Source: Nitrososphaerota archaeon
GTDB lineage: Archaea; Thermoproteota; Nitrososphaeria; Nitrososphaerales; Nitrosopumilaceae
DNA: 64,000 nt
Direction: 5' to 3'
NCBI GenBank assembly: GCA_016872055.1
Contig: VHBH01000003.1
Location: 108,086 to 172,085, forward strand
Shown here: one piece after another, positions 34,461 to 43,038 of the stretch
Layout: each line of letters starts with the position of its first letter
Numbering within the stretch: the stretch's first letter is position 1
Program-made: the position numbers and the translations under genes
Notes under the pieces: model-generated
Databases searched by the model: none
Told to the model about the DNA's origin: nothing
The model's input: only the letters and a program-made list of their open reading frames with translations

Positions 34461-35516
34461 ATGTTGCGAGTAGGTGTAGTCGGAGCATCAGGTTATGTCG
34501 GAGGAGAAATGCTACGATTACTAGTCACACATCCCAAAGTAGAGATCACACAAGTTACATCACGTCAGTATGTCGGCGAATATCTACATCGAGTTCAGCC
34601 AGCACTCAAGGGATTCACCGAGATGACATTTTCAGAGCTAGACTATGATAGAATGTCAGACAAGTGCGACCTTGTATTTACTGCAGTTCCACATGGCACA
34701 GCAACAGAAATTGTAAAAGCTCTATACGACAGAGGTCTCAAGGTCGTGGATTTGTCAGCAGATTATCGTTTACACAATAAAGAAGCATATGTCAAGTGGT
34801 ACGGTTGGGAACACCCACACCCAGAATATCTGACAAAGTCAGTCTTTGGCGTTCCAGAATTGCACCGAGAAAACATCAAAAACGCTCAGCTGGTCTCATG
34901 TCCAGGCTGTATGGCAGTAACATCAATGTTGGCCATAGCACCACTTGTCAAAAACAACATTATTGACACAGAGCACATTGTCGTTGACTCTAAAATCGGC
35001 TCTTCAGGTGCAGGGGCAGGCAGTGTTGCAGGTACACACCACGCAATGCGTTCAGGTGTTATTCGACCATACAAGCCAGCAAAGCACCGACATACAGGTG
35101 AAATAGAACAAGAGTTATCAGAGATATCTGGAAAGCCAATCAAAGTATCAATGAGCCCACATGCTGTAGATATTGTCCGAGGGATATTATGTACAAACCA
35201 TACATTCCTCACAAAGGAGGTCAATGAAATTGATCTCTGGAAGATGTACCGTGAAATGTACAAAAACGAGAGATTCATCAGACTAATTCGAGACAAGAAA
35301 GGCCTCTACAAGTTCCCAGATCCAAAGTTTGTGGTAGGCTCTAATTTCTGCGACATTGGGTTTGATATCGACGAAGATAACCACCGACTAGTCGCATTAT
35401 CTGCATCAGACAACCTAATGAAGGGTGCAGCAGGCTCCGCTATACAAAACATGAACATCATGGCAGGCTTTGATGAAATGGACGGACTAAGATATTCGCC
35501 ACTAACCCCAGTTTAA
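34461..35516 (+). CDS. lysY: [LysW]-aminoadipate/glutamyl phosphate reductase
   Basis: This 351-residue NADPH-dependent reductase (ArgC family) converts the carrier-bound acyl phosphate to the semialdehyde. The Rossmann motif VGVVGASGYVGGEMLR begins the protein, the catalytic cysteine is in VSCPGCMA (about 150), and the catalytic histidine region is PHAVDIVRGI. The ATG at 34461 is chosen for its TATA box and because the protein then begins directly at the nucleotide motif; the 25 extra residues of the longer frame do not fit. Probably serves both lysine and arginine synthesis. lysZ starts three bases after its stop. Confidence 0.92.
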   Translation: MLRVGVVGASGYVGGEMLRLLVTHPKVEITQVTSRQYVGEYLHRVQPALKGFTEMTFSELDYDRMSDKCDLVFTAVPHGTATEIVKALYDRGLKVVDLSADYRLHNKEAYVKWYGWEHPHPEYLTKSVFGVPELHRENIKNAQLVSCPGCMAVTSMLAIAPLVKNNIIDTEHIVVDSKIGSSGAGAGSVAGTHHAMRSGVIRPYKPAKHRHTGEIEQELSEISGKPIKVSMSPHAVDIVRGILCTNHTFLTKEVNEIDLWKMYREMYKNERFIRLIRDKKGLYKFPDPKFVVGSNFCDIGFDIDEDNHRLVALSASDNLMKGAAGSAIQNMNIMAGFDEMDGLRYSPLTPV

Positions 35517-35519
35517 GAA

Positions 35520-36320
35520 ATGATTACAATCAAAATCGGCGGAAGCGTCGTAGAAAATCTTCATCCAAGTACAATATCTGATATCAAAAAGGTTGCAGAT
35601 CAGGAAGGCGTCATCCTAGTCCATGGTGGAGGAAAAGAGGTAACTAGAACATGTGAGTTGCTCGGAAAAGAGCCAAAGTTTGTAGTATCTCCTGGCGGAA
35701 TCAAATCAAGATACACCGACAAGGAAACTGCAGAAATATTCACCATGGTTATGTCTGGTAAAATCAACAAATCCATTGTACAGATGCTACAAAAGCACGG
35801 AATCAACGCTATAGGACTGTCAGGAATCGATGGCCGGATCTTTGTCGCAGAACGAAAGGAAAAGCTGGTAATCGTAAACGACAAGGGTAGAAAGCAAATC
35901 ATCGATGGCGGCTACACCGGTAAGGTAACCAAGGTAAATGCTGACCTTCTCAAGTTATTATTAGAAAAGGGCTATACACCGGTAATTTCCCCAATAGCAG
36001 TAAGCAAGGAATTTGATATGCTAAATATCGACGGAGACCGCGCAGCTGCAAACGTTGCTGCCGCCATACAAAGCGATAAGATTCTCTTTATCACAAATGT
36101 CGACGGTTTGCTAATGAACGATAAGCTTGTAGAAAAGATGACAAATGCAGAGGCAAAAGAGATTCGACCAAAGGTAGGCTTTGGGATGGAGAAAAAAATC
36201 CTAGCAGCCACAGAAGCATTGGATATGGGTGTAAAAGAGGCATTAATTGGCAATGGCCAACGAGAAAACCCAGTATCTTCTGCAATATCCCACACAAAAT
36301 GCACGGTGATCACAAAATGA
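35520..36320 (+). CDS. lysZ: [LysW]-aminoadipate/glutamate kinase
   Basis: This 266-residue amino-acid kinase of the ArgB/LysZ family phosphorylates carrier-bound aminoadipate or glutamate. The glycine-rich loops KIGGSVV and HGGGKEV bind ATP and substrate, NIDGDRAA is the second nucleotide-site motif, and the N-terminal lysine (Lys5) matches the catalytic lysine. It lacks the N-terminal extension of arginine-sensitive ArgB, so direct allosteric inhibition is not expected. It overlaps lysJ by four bases (ATGA). Confidence 0.93.
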   Translation: MITIKIGGSVVENLHPSTISDIKKVADQEGVILVHGGGKEVTRTCELLGKEPKFVVSPGGIKSRYTDKETAEIFTMVMSGKINKSIVQMLQKHGINAIGLSGIDGRIFVAERKEKLVIVNDKGRKQIIDGGYTGKVTKVNADLLKLLLEKGYTPVISPIAVSKEFDMLNIDGDRAAANVAAAIQSDKILFITNVDGLLMNDKLVEKMTNAEAKEIRPKVGFGMEKKILAATEALDMGVKEALIGNGQRENPVSSAISHTKCTVITK

Positions 36321-37501
36321 CTGAAGATGATTATCTTGGTAACATGTATCAGCGTTTCCCAATAACTATAGAGCGCGGCGAAGGTGCAAAACTATACGAC
36401 ATCAATGGTAAAGAATACATTGATTGTATGGGAGGATACGGCGTCGCATTGGTAGGCCACAGAAACCCTCGAGTAGTGGCTGCACTCAAGGCACAGTTAG
36501 ACAAAGTAATTACGGTTCACACGTCATTATACAACAAGACTAGAGAAGAATTCCTTGACAATCTAATGAGAGTTGCTCCAAAGGGACTAACACAGGTGCA
36601 CATGGGCAATAGTGGCACAGAGGCAGTAGAAGCTGCAATAAAATTTGCAAGAAAGTTCACAGGCAAATCAGGAATGGTTGCAATGAACGGATCATACCAC
36701 GGAAAGTCACTTGGATCACTGTCTATAACATTTAATCCAAAATACAGAAAATCATTCATGCCATTGGTAGAAAAAGTGGCATTCGCACCATTTGGTGATA
36801 TAGAAACTCTACGAACCAAGATTGACGCTGATACTGCATTTGTGATAATGGAGCCAATCCAGGGAGAAAGTGGAATCAATGTGGCACCAGACGGATTCCT
36901 CCAAGATGTTCGAAAGTTGTGCGATGAGTCCGGAATCCTGCTAATCTTTGACGAAATACAAGCTGGCCTAGGGAGAACTGGCAAGATGTGGGCGTCTGAC
37001 CACTGGAATACTATCCCAGACATCATTTGCTTGGCAAAAGGTATTGCAGGCGGCGTACCAATGAGCGCGACACTCACTCGACCAGACATACTGGCAGCAA
37101 TGAGTAAGGGTGAGCATTCCTCCACATTTGGCGGAAATCCATTATCATGTGCGGCAGGTATTGCAACAATCCAAGCATTAACCCAAGACGGACTAGTCGA
37201 CAATGCAGCAAAGATGGGAAAAATATTCATGTTAGGCCTAGAAAAGCTAAAGGCAAAACACCCAATCATTCGAGATGTTCGTGGCAAAGGCATGATGATT
37301 GGAGTAGAGATGAAGTTCGAAGTAAAAGACATACTATTAGATGGCATACAGGAAGGTGTCTTGCTGTTATATTCAGGCAGAAACATACTCCGATTCCTAC
37401 CACCTCTAGTAATGAGCGAGGTAGAAATAACAAAAGTATTAGAAGTATTAGATAGATTATTTACCAAGGAATCAGAGAGAAGAAAGAATGTACAAGGATA
37501 A
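36317..37501 (+). CDS. lysJ: [LysW]-lysine/ornithine aminotransferase
   Basis: This class III PLP aminotransferase of about 394 residues transfers an amino group from glutamate to the carrier-bound semialdehyde. The PLP lysine is in CLAKGIAGGVPMSA, the phosphate-binding GNSGTEAVEAAIK and the aspartate in LIFDEIQAGLGRTG are present. The ATG at 36317 overlaps the lysZ stop by four bases and is preferred to an ATG at 36299, which would overlap further. The regulator gene begins inside its 3' end. Confidence 0.93.
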   Translation: MTEDDYLGNMYQRFPITIERGEGAKLYDINGKEYIDCMGGYGVALVGHRNPRVVAALKAQLDKVITVHTSLYNKTREEFLDNLMRVAPKGLTQVHMGNSGTEAVEAAIKFARKFTGKSGMVAMNGSYHGKSLGSLSITFNPKYRKSFMPLVEKVAFAPFGDIETLRTKIDADTAFVIMEPIQGESGINVAPDGFLQDVRKLCDESGILLIFDEIQAGLGRTGKMWASDHWNTIPDIICLAKGIAGGVPMSATLTRPDILAAMSKGEHSSTFGGNPLSCAAGIATIQALTQDGLVDNAAKMGKIFMLGLEKLKAKHPIIRDVRGKGMMIGVEMKFEVKDILLDGIQEGVLLLYSGRNILRFLPPLVMSEVEITKVLEVLDRLFTKESERRKNVQG

Positions 37502-37907
37502 AGTAGACGACGAAATTCTAAAAATCCTAAAGGATGATTCTAGGGAATCATTTGTTGATATTGGTAAAAAACTCAAGCTATCAGAATCTGCCGTGAGAAG
37601 AAGAGTCAAAAATCTCACCGACAATCAGATAATCAAAAAATTCACAATAGAAATTGGCGAGAAAAATTCTACCAAGGCAATTGTACTCATATCAGTGGAA
37701 TCATCAATGGACACATCAAAAGTTTCTGCAAGACTCACCAAATTAGACGGGGTTAAGACAGTATACGAAATCACAGGACAGTACGACATTGCAGTAATAA
37801 TTTCATCTCCAAACATCACAGAGATTAATCTGGCAATTGATTCACTACGCAAAGTGCCTGGTGTATCCGACACGAACACCGTAATAATACTGCGCGAAGT
37901 AACGTAA
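37488..37907 (+). CDS. lysM: Lrp/AsnC-family regulator, LysM-like
   Basis: The 139 residues form an N-terminal winged helix (VDIGKKLKLSESAVRRRVKN, about 23-42) and a C-terminal RAM effector domain (KAIVLISVESSMD to the end). Position right after lysJ, overlapping by 14 bases, matches LysM of Sulfolobus, which binds lysine and controls the lysine genes. Control of the promoters at 34434 and 37990 is a reasonable guess. An AT-rich element with two CGAAATTC copies (about 37910 and 37943) lies between it and the homocitrate synthase gene. Confidence 0.85.
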   Translation: MYKDKVDDEILKILKDDSRESFVDIGKKLKLSESAVRRRVKNLTDNQIIKKFTIEIGEKNSTKAIVLISVESSMDTSKVSARLTKLDGVKTVYEITGQYDIAVIISSPNITEINLAIDSLRKVPGVSDTNTVIILREVT

Positions 37908-37989
37908 AGCGAAATTCGAGTCAGTTTTTTCGCTTCTAGCCGAAATTCACCTTTTTTACTCTGATTTATGCCGTTTTTAGTACGAATTG

Positions 37990-37998
37990 TTTATAACT
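37990..37998 (+). promoter_or_regulatory. TATA box of the homocitrate synthase operon
   Basis: TTTATAACT is centred about 30 bases before the ATG at 38024. Between it and lysM lie two copies of CGAAATTC (about 37910-37950), a possible operator for the adjacent Lrp-type regulator. Confidence 0.5.
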
Positions 37999-38023
37999 AG
38001 TATTACGGCTTGCTATCTCTGCA

Positions 38024-39205
38024 ATGAGTGACCCAAACTATTACGCACACCTGCACAACGAGTATGACAAAAAGCCTCGAAGAATCCACGTATTGGACAG
38101 TACGCTTCGAGAGGGCGAACAGCACCCAGGTGTGACATTTACCAACAAGCAGAGAATCCAAATTGCATGGATGCTTGATTATTTTGGCGTAGACCAAATT
38201 GAGATTTCACCAGTAGTATCTGAAGATCATTTTGAGGCGACAAAGACAATCATCAAGCAAGGCCTGAAGGCAGATATTGTAGCGCATGTTCGCGCACTAA
38301 AGGAAGACGTAGACGTTGCACTAAAATGTGACCCAAAATGGACTGCAACCTATCTTGGAATATCAGATATTCACATGAAGGATAAGCTAAGAATTACAAG
38401 AGAAGAGGCATTGCGCAGAGCGGTAGAGACAGTAGAATATGCAAAATCACATGGCCTAAAAATGAGATTCACTGTAGAGGACGGTTCCCGTGCAGACCCG
38501 GAATTTCTGCTTAAAGTATGCAAGGCAATCGAGGAGGCCGGCGTTGACAGAATTAGTCTGCCAGATACTGTAGGAATAATGAGACCAAAAGGTATGTTCA
38601 ACTTTGTAAAAATGGTAAAAGAAAAAATTAAAGTCCCGCTAGATGTGCACTGCCACAATGATATTGGCCTAGCCGTTGCAAACGCATTTGCAGGAATTGA
38701 TGCAGGGGCAGACCAAATTCACACCACAATAGACGGAATTGGCGAGAGAACAGGCATACCGTCTTTGGCAGAAGTTGCAGTTGCAATGACATATCTCTAT
38801 AGATCCCCAAATGATTTCAGACTAGACATGCTGACTGACCTATCAAGACTAATCGAAGAATACACAGGCATTCCACCATACGACTCCAAACCAATTGTGG
38901 GCCCAACAGCATACAAGCACAAGGCAGGAACCCACCTGGCGGCCATTCTAAGAAATCCGGCAGCTTACGAACCAATTCCGCCGCGAATCGTAGGCAACAG
39001 GCGAAGAATCGTCTTTGGGGAGCTAGCCGGCAAAAGTGGTTCTGCATATCTCATGTCAATACTTGGCCTGCCAAAGGACGACAACCAGGCAAAGGCAGTA
39101 GCTGCAGGTCTTAAAAACCTCAGAATGGGCGACCTGTTGGAAATCCCACTTGATAACAAACTTGAAAGAAAGATAATTAATGACGTAAAGGACAGTAAGG
39201 ATTAA
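38024..39205 (+). CDS. Homocitrate synthase (isopropylmalate-synthase family)
   Basis: This 393-residue DRE-TIM enzyme condenses acetyl-CoA with 2-oxoglutarate, the entry step of the aminoadipate route to lysine. The DRE motif LDSTLREGEQHPGV, the metal-binding DVHCHNDIGLAVAN and the phrase GIGERTGIPSL are typical of homocitrate synthases rather than isopropylmalate synthases, which carry FCHNDLG; the distinction is by pattern only. The enzyme lacks the leucine-type regulatory domain at the C-terminus. lysW2 starts two bases after its stop, and lysX2 and lysK follow, so this operon is lysine-specific by context. Confidence 0.85.
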   Translation: MSDPNYYAHLHNEYDKKPRRIHVLDSTLREGEQHPGVTFTNKQRIQIAWMLDYFGVDQIEISPVVSEDHFEATKTIIKQGLKADIVAHVRALKEDVDVALKCDPKWTATYLGISDIHMKDKLRITREEALRRAVETVEYAKSHGLKMRFTVEDGSRADPEFLLKVCKAIEEAGVDRISLPDTVGIMRPKGMFNFVKMVKEKIKVPLDVHCHNDIGLAVANAFAGIDAGADQIHTTIDGIGERTGIPSLAEVAVAMTYLYRSPNDFRLDMLTDLSRLIEEYTGIPPYDSKPIVGPTAYKHKAGTHLAAILRNPAAYEPIPPRIVGNRRRIVFGELAGKSGSAYLMSILGLPKDDNQAKAVAAGLKNLRMGDLLEIPLDNKLERKIINDVKDSKD

Positions 39206-39207
39206 CC

Positions 39208-39375
39208 ATGGCAAAATGTGTTGAATGTGATTCGGATATTTCAATTCCAAGTGATGCCGTAGAAGGCGAACTGGTAACTTGCTCAGATTGTGGGGCAAGC
39301 TTTGAATTAACCAAGGCCTCAGGCGGATTTGGGCTTAAGCCAGCTCAAAGCGTCGGAGAGGACTGGGGCCAGTGA
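39208..39375 (+). CDS. lysW: Amino-group carrier protein LysW, second copy, C-terminal Gln
   Basis: This second 55-residue carrier keeps the four zinc cysteines (4, 7, 25, 28) and the overall fold, with KPAQSVGEDWGQ at its end. The last codon is CAG, giving Gln55 where the family uses a C-terminal Glu whose side-chain carboxyl carries the substrate. The TGA stop overlaps the GTG start of lysX2 by four bases, so a frameshift is unlikely and a single base change (GAG to CAG) would explain it. The rest is well kept, so the gene is not decaying. See findings. Confidence 0.92.
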   Translation: MAKCVECDSDISIPSDAVEGELVTCSDCGASFELTKASGGFGLKPAQSVGEDWGQ

Positions 39376-40217
39376 GCCACCCGATAACGATTCTCTACGA
39401 TACTGTTCGACCAGAAGAAAAAGCCCTCACCGAGGCTGCCCAAAAACTAGATATTAAAATCGAAATGGTAGACTGTAAGAATCTCGTGCTAGATGTCGAT
39501 AAAAAATCCCAATACAACACAGTACTTCAAAGATGCGTCAGCTATTACAGAAATCTGCACGCAACAGCGGCACTAGAAGGAATGGGCGCTAATGTCATTA
39601 ACAATTTGTACTGCGGAGTTTATGCAGGCAATAAATTATTCACACATACTTTGCTAAGAAACGCTGGAATTGAAACGCCATATGTGAGTGTGGCATTTTC
39701 CAAGGATTCTGCATTAGACGCACTGGACAGAGTTGGTTATCCAAAGGTTATCAAGCCAACCGTAGGAAGCTGGGGCAGAATGGTCCAGAGGCTCAACAAC
39801 CGAGAGGCGGCCGAAGGAATCATAGAAGAGCGGGAAAAAATGTACCCAATTTACCAGATTCATTATCTAGAAGAATTTGTTCAAAGGCCACCACGAGACA
39901 TTAGAGCCATAGTGATTGGAGACGAGGTGGTAGGCGCCATATATCGCAATTCCACGACAGAAAACTGGAAGACAAACACCCACCTTGGAGGCACTGCAGA
40001 AGTATGCGAGATAACCCCAGAACTAGAAGAAGTCTGTATCAAGGCAAAGGAATGCGTCAAGGGTCAAATAGTGGGAATTGACCTAATGGAGAGCAAAGAG
40101 CGTGGCATAGTTATTCATGAGATAAACAATACTACTGAATACAGAAATGTTGCCCGGGTCACCGGCGTCAACATTGCCGCAAAGATTTTAGAATACGCAG
40201 TAAAATCAGGAAATTAA
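39372..40217 (+). CDS. lysX: LysX-family ATP-grasp ligase, second copy
   Basis: The 281-residue ATP-grasp ligase has PKVIKPTVGSWGRMVQ, HYLEEFVQ and HEINNTTEYRN in place of the first copy's CHEVNNTVEFKG. The GTG start overlaps the lysW2 stop, so carrier and ligase are made together. By operon context (homocitrate synthase upstream, lysK downstream) it is the better candidate for the lysine-specific ligase acting on aminoadipate. Residue differences around the substrate end (TTEYRN against TVEFKG) could reflect the different amino acids. Confidence 0.9.
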   Translation: MSHPITILYDTVRPEEKALTEAAQKLDIKIEMVDCKNLVLDVDKKSQYNTVLQRCVSYYRNLHATAALEGMGANVINNLYCGVYAGNKLFTHTLLRNAGIETPYVSVAFSKDSALDALDRVGYPKVIKPTVGSWGRMVQRLNNREAAEGIIEEREKMYPIYQIHYLEEFVQRPPRDIRAIVIGDEVVGAIYRNSTTENWKTNTHLGGTAEVCEITPELEEVCIKAKECVKGQIVGIDLMESKERGIVIHEINNTTEYRNVARVTGVNIAAKILEYAVKSGN

Positions 40218-40221
40218 AAAG

Positions 40222-41352
40222 ATGGACTCGTCATTTACAATAACCCCAAGGTTCTCTATTAAAATGCTAGAGAAGGCACTGCGTCTGTACACGCCGTCAT
40301 TAGCAGAAAAGCCAATGGCAGAATTTCTGGCAGACAAGTGTGACGACTTGGGATTTGACAACATCAAAATCGATGAAGTGGGAAACCTAATTGCGACAAT
40401 TGGCTCCGGCTCACCACGAGTCTTGCTTTGTGGCCATATGGATACAGTGCCGGGTAAAGTAAAGGTCCGAAAGGAAGGTGATTTTCTATACGGTAGGGGA
40501 GCATCCGATGCGAAGGCTCCACTTATGGCAATGCTCCTGGCAGCATCAACAGTCCACAAAAATAACGGTACCATAATTTTTGTTGGGGCAGTAGACGAGG
40601 AAGGAAACGCAACAGGAATCAAAAACCTGGCAAAGCAAAAGCTCGACATCGACTATGCAGTCTTTGGTGAGCCATCAGGGATAACAAATGTCACAATAGC
40701 TTACAAGGGAAGAATCGCAATCAATCTTAAAATCAATGTGGGTGACTCGGCACACGCATCTGCCCCATGGCTTGCAAGAAACGCAATCGAAGAATCCTTG
40801 AAGTTCACCGCAGAGCTCAAAAAAGCACTGGAGGAAAACCAGGAAGGCCAATCAAAGGGAATGATGCTGACTGCAACCATCACTGAAATCAAGGGAGGGG
40901 ATAGCCACAACGTCACCCCAAAGGAATGCCATACCATAATGGACATTAGGATCCCAGTAACGCTCAACTGCAAGGTAGTGGGAGAAAAAATAGCAACCAA
41001 GGTCGCAGAGCTATCATCAAAGCAACAAGTAGAAGCACTATACTCTGTAATAGACGAAACAGAGCCGTTTGAGGCGCCAATGAACTCGCCCCTAGTTCGA
41101 GCATTCACGCTAGGAGTGATGGATGTGGAGCGCAAGAGGCCGTCATTGATCAGAAAAACAGGGACAGGGGACATGAACATCATTGGCACATTGTGGAATA
41201 TTCCTGTTGTTACATATGGTCCAGGAGACCCGCACGCATCTCACACAATTGATGAGCGAGTATCCATGAACGAATACCTCCGTGGCATTGAAGTAATCAG
41301 AAACACTCTGCATCACCTAAAACGACTCCACGACACAAAGATAGAAAAATAA
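40222..41352 (+). CDS. lysK: [LysW]-lysine/ornithine hydrolase
   Basis: This 376-residue M20-family zinc peptidase releases lysine or ornithine from the carrier. Metal-binding residues are visible in LLCGHMDTVPG (His), GASDAKAPLM (Asp), GAVDEEGNATG (Glu pair), FGEPSG (Glu) and DPHASHTIDER (His). It must act on the product formed on either carrier. The last base of its stop codon is the first base of the dphB start (TAATG), indicating cotranscription. Confidence 0.92.
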   Translation: MDSSFTITPRFSIKMLEKALRLYTPSLAEKPMAEFLADKCDDLGFDNIKIDEVGNLIATIGSGSPRVLLCGHMDTVPGKVKVRKEGDFLYGRGASDAKAPLMAMLLAASTVHKNNGTIIFVGAVDEEGNATGIKNLAKQKLDIDYAVFGEPSGITNVTIAYKGRIAINLKINVGDSAHASAPWLARNAIEESLKFTAELKKALEENQEGQSKGMMLTATITEIKGGDSHNVTPKECHTIMDIRIPVTLNCKVVGEKIATKVAELSSKQQVEALYSVIDETEPFEAPMNSPLVRAFTLGVMDVERKRPSLIRKTGTGDMNIIGTLWNIPVVTYGPGDPHASHTIDERVSMNEYLRGIEVIRNTLHHLKRLHDTKIEK

Positions 41353-42386
41353 TGCTAGTCTTTGTTGGCCTAGGAATTGGTGGCTCGCAAGCATTATCTG
41401 AAAAGGCAAGAAAAATAATCTCAGAGTCAGACGTTGTGTATTTTGAGCAGTTTACAAGCCCCATGCCAGAAAATCAGATAGGGTTTCTCCAAGAAATAAC
41501 AAGGGGGCAATTCAAGCTGGCGCCAAGGTGGCTGGTCGAGGACGGAAGGGAAATCCTAGAGGCAGCAAAGAACGGTAAGGTTTCGTTATTGTCCTATGGC
41601 GACCCGTACATTGCCACAACGCATATCGAGTTGCGTGTGCGAGCAATCCAAGAAGGCATCATAACTGACACAATCCACGCATCATCAGCTATAACATCAT
41701 TGGTTGGAGAATGCGGCCTCCACTTTTACAAGGTGGGAAAGACAGTGACCATAATGAGTGGGATTCCATCTTCTACTGCGTATTATACGATATTTGAGAA
41801 TTTGAAATTGGGAAACCACACCATAGTATTATTAGAATGGAGTCAAAACAGGAATTTCTTTTTGGATCCCAAAGACGCCATATCAAGTCTATTGGATCAG
41901 GAAAAAGAGCAAAACCGTAAAGTTTTCTCTGCTGATACATATGGAATTATCGCATCAAGGATAGGTCAGGACGACCAAAAAATCATTGCTGCAAGATTCT
42001 CTGATTTGGCAAAGCATGACTTTGGCGCGCCACCGCACACAATAATAATTCCCGGAATAATGCACTTTACAGAATCGGACGCACTAAAGGTGCTCGGACA
42101 TTGTTTTACCATTCCAGAAGACAATACTCCAAAAATAGAAAAGATTTCTGCACAAATGATGAAAAAATACATACCGATGGTCCGGCGAGCGCTGGACCAA
42201 ATCGCACCATACTACAAGGATTCAAAGGAATTTGCAGGAGTTCTAGAGAATGCAGACTTGTACATCAAGGACGCAGAGAGATTCTACTCCCAGGGCCAGG
42301 ACGAGCTTGCAATATTGTCTATAGGATATGCAGACGGACTTGTGGATGCACTGCGAATAGCCAAGGGAATAGAGCCAGAACTATAG
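41352..42386 (+). CDS. dphB: Diphthine synthase fused to a DUF357 domain
   Basis: Residues 1 to about 260 are diphthine synthase, the S-adenosylmethionine methylase that builds diphthamide on elongation factor 2 (LVFVGLGIGGSQALSEKA, then LLSYGDPYIATTH and MSGIPSSTAYYT). After that comes a C-terminal helical domain of about 80 residues (DLYIKDAERFYSQGQDELAI, then SIGYADGLVDALRIAKG) that matches DUF357, usually a separate small archaeal protein. Normal DphB ends near 260 residues. In many archaea DUF357 genes stand beside the FAD-synthase gene ribL, and here ribL is the next gene. Confidence 0.9.
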   Translation: MLVFVGLGIGGSQALSEKARKIISESDVVYFEQFTSPMPENQIGFLQEITRGQFKLAPRWLVEDGREILEAAKNGKVSLLSYGDPYIATTHIELRVRAIQEGIITDTIHASSAITSLVGECGLHFYKVGKTVTIMSGIPSSTAYYTIFENLKLGNHTIVLLEWSQNRNFFLDPKDAISSLLDQEKEQNRKVFSADTYGIIASRIGQDDQKIIAARFSDLAKHDFGAPPHTIIIPGIMHFTESDALKVLGHCFTIPEDNTPKIEKISAQMMKKYIPMVRRALDQIAPYYKDSKEFAGVLENADLYIKDAERFYSQGQDELAILSIGYADGLVDALRIAKGIEPEL

Positions 42387-42423
42387 AACAAATTAAAAAC
42401 CACAACAGAGTAGAGCTAATGCT

Positions 42424-43038
42424 TTGGACGTAATAGACAGAGGAATCTTATCATCGCTTTATGTCTGCTCACTAACAGGACAAAACCCAATAGAGCATAC
42501 AATTAGGCGTACAAATCTTTCAGAATCCTATATCCAAGAAAGAATTACAGTATTGAAAAAAAATCTAATGATATCAGAAAACAACGCCCTAACAGAGTTT
42601 GGTAGAAGCGCCCTGCATGTTGTTTTAGCTGGTGGAGTCTTTGATATTATTCATCCAGGCCACATTTACACGCTAAATGCGGCAAAGGCACTTGGTGATG
42701 TGCTAGTAGTAGTAATTGCTACAGGAAATACCGCAGTAAAAATGAAAAAAAGAAGACCGCTCCACGCTGAAGAACAGAGACAGGAGCTCATTGGTTCGCT
42801 CTCAATGGTGGGACTCTGTCTAATAGGTAGTGAAGGCGACATTTTCAAGACAGTGTCCCGAGTAAAGCCGGACATTATCGCGCTTGGATACGACCAGGTA
42901 CACCAAGAAAAATTCATTACAGATGGCTGCAAGAGTCTTGGCCTAAATATTCGGGTGGCAAGGCTCCAGTCCCCAATTCCGGAATACTCCAGCTCCAAGA
43001 TAGAAAAAGAGTACGGTGAGGCGCTGCACGGAATCTAG
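42424..43038 (+). CDS. ribL: FAD synthase (archaeal cytidylyltransferase family)
   Basis: This 204-residue protein has an N-terminal winged helix of about 60 residues and a nucleotidyltransferase domain with HPGH (about 78-81) and AGGVFDIIHPGHIYTL, the RibL type that adenylates FMN to FAD with ATP. The start is TTG at 42424; an ATG at 42419 is in another frame. The 3' end overlaps the convergent ribK by four bases. The N-terminal winged helix is also present in its neighbour RibK. Confidence 0.86.
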   Translation: MDVIDRGILSSLYVCSLTGQNPIEHTIRRTNLSESYIQERITVLKKNLMISENNALTEFGRSALHVVLAGGVFDIIHPGHIYTLNAAKALGDVLVVVIATGNTAVKMKKRRPLHAEEQRQELIGSLSMVGLCLIGSEGDIFKTVSRVKPDIIALGYDQVHQEKFITDGCKSLGLNIRVARLQSPIPEYSSSKIEKEYGEALHGI

